A DNA stretch of 8,074 bases, from the NCBI GenBank assembly GCA_020435865.1, contig JAGQYZ010000035.1:1-8074 (forward strand), in the 5' to 3' direction. Numbering within the stretch: the stretch's first letter is position 1; each line of letters begins with the position of its first letter. The DNA is from Aequorivita sp. (lineage in GTDB: Bacteria > Bacteroidota > Bacteroidia > Flavobacteriales > Flavobacteriaceae). Positions 7,828 through 8,074 of the stretch are shown here, piece by piece. Position numbers and translations under genes: made by a program. The notes below the pieces were generated by a model. The model was not told the DNA's origin. It worked only from the letters and a program-made list of their open reading frames with translations, and searched no databases.

Positions 7828-8035
7828 AATTTTTGCAAAAACAAAGCTACATAATTTTCTTTCTAAGTGGAGGAGCTTGCTCGTTTAAAATTTTTCCTAA
7901 AACGTTTTCAAACTCACTTTTATTGGCTATTTTAGCGGCTATGATAATAAAACGAACTTACAATTTTTCCAAAACTTGGTGGCTGGTTTTCAAAAGCATT
8001 CGCTAAAGGGATTATTGTATTTTTAAATATACTTT
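7828..8035. other. Non-coding or decayed region upstream of gldA
   Basis: No confident gene. It holds the gldA promoter box. On the minus strand there are two open stretches in different frames with no start codon: 7847-7957 (36 codons, ending APPLRKKIM and a TAG that overlaps the promoter box) and 7935-8066 (44 codons). On the plus strand there is a 21-codon ATG ORF at 7941-8006. An imperfect direct repeat, AATTTTTCC(T)AAAAC, occurs at 7889-7903 and 7962-7975. None of these is enough to call a gene. Confidence 0.6.
7842..7849 (-). promoter_or_regulatory. Putative gldA promoter (-7 box)
   Basis: On the minus strand this reads TAGCTTTG, a full match to the Bacteroidota -7 consensus TAnnTTTG, 14 bp upstream of the gldA ATG. 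Transcription would start within about 10 nt of the ATG, giving a very short leader. No convincing TTG -33 element is visible at the usual spacing. Confidence 0.5.
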
Positions 8036-8068
8036 GAAAAGTCCCACGTATGGGACTTTTCTTTTTTT
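8036..8068. terminator. Intrinsic terminator, possibly bidirectional
   Basis: Perfect 11-bp stem (GAAAAGTCCCA at 8036-8046 pairing with TGGGACTTTTC at 8051-8061) with a 4-nt CGTA loop. On the plus strand it is followed by seven T (8062-8068), a classic Rho-independent terminator. On the minus strand the A/T end of the stem gives only a short T tract (TTTTC), so minus-strand function is weaker but possible. A minus-strand TAA at 8067-8069 could be the end of a gene lying mostly beyond the right edge, which this hairpin would then terminate. Confidence 0.8.
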
Positions 8069-8074
8069 AGAAAT

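Noticed and set aside
7873..7882. GAGCTTGCTC short palindrome as an operator upstream of gldA
   Set aside because: There are only four paired bases on each side, which is too short to separate from chance.

Overview
The window is AT-rich and comes from a Bacteroidota genome, most probably class Flavobacteriia. The evidence is the presence of gldA (a gliding-motility ABC ATPase typical of flavobacteria), start codons without Shine-Dalgarno sequences, a Bacteroidota-type promoter box (TAnnTTTG) in front of gldA, and outer-membrane proteins and lipoproteins of flavobacterial style. I cannot name the genus.

Left part (1-3156, + strand): the 3' portion of metH (cobalamin-dependent methionine synthase, cut by the left edge), followed with zero spacing by metF (5,10-methylenetetrahydrofolate reductase). 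MetF makes the 5-methyltetrahydrofolate that MetH uses to methylate homocysteine, so this is a coherent methionine-synthesis operon.

Middle part (3177-6941, + strand): a two-gene module present twice in tandem. Each unit has an exported, predicted outer-membrane beta-barrel protein of the PagL / lipid A 3-O-deacylase ('acyloxyacyl hydrolase') type, followed by a GIN-domain (DUF2807-like) lipoprotein. Gaps are short (20, 3, 27 and 30 bp), so the module could be read through from metH-metF. The paralogues differ at many amino acids and synonymous positions, so the duplication is old and both copies have been kept. By eye, the PagL-like proteins also look internally two-fold. The N-terminal half keeps the PagL His-x-Ser motif but has Asn where I expect the catalytic Glu. 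This module is the most interesting part of the window.

Right part (6928-7827, - strand): gldA, convergent with the second lipoprotein gene and overlapping it by 14 bp. It has a good promoter box just upstream of its start. The last ~250 bp hold no confident gene: a strong hairpin terminator near the right edge, a possible 21-codon leaderless ORF on +, two minus-strand open stretches in different frames that might be a decayed gene end, and a weak direct repeat. No RNA genes, CRISPR arrays or insertion sequences were seen.
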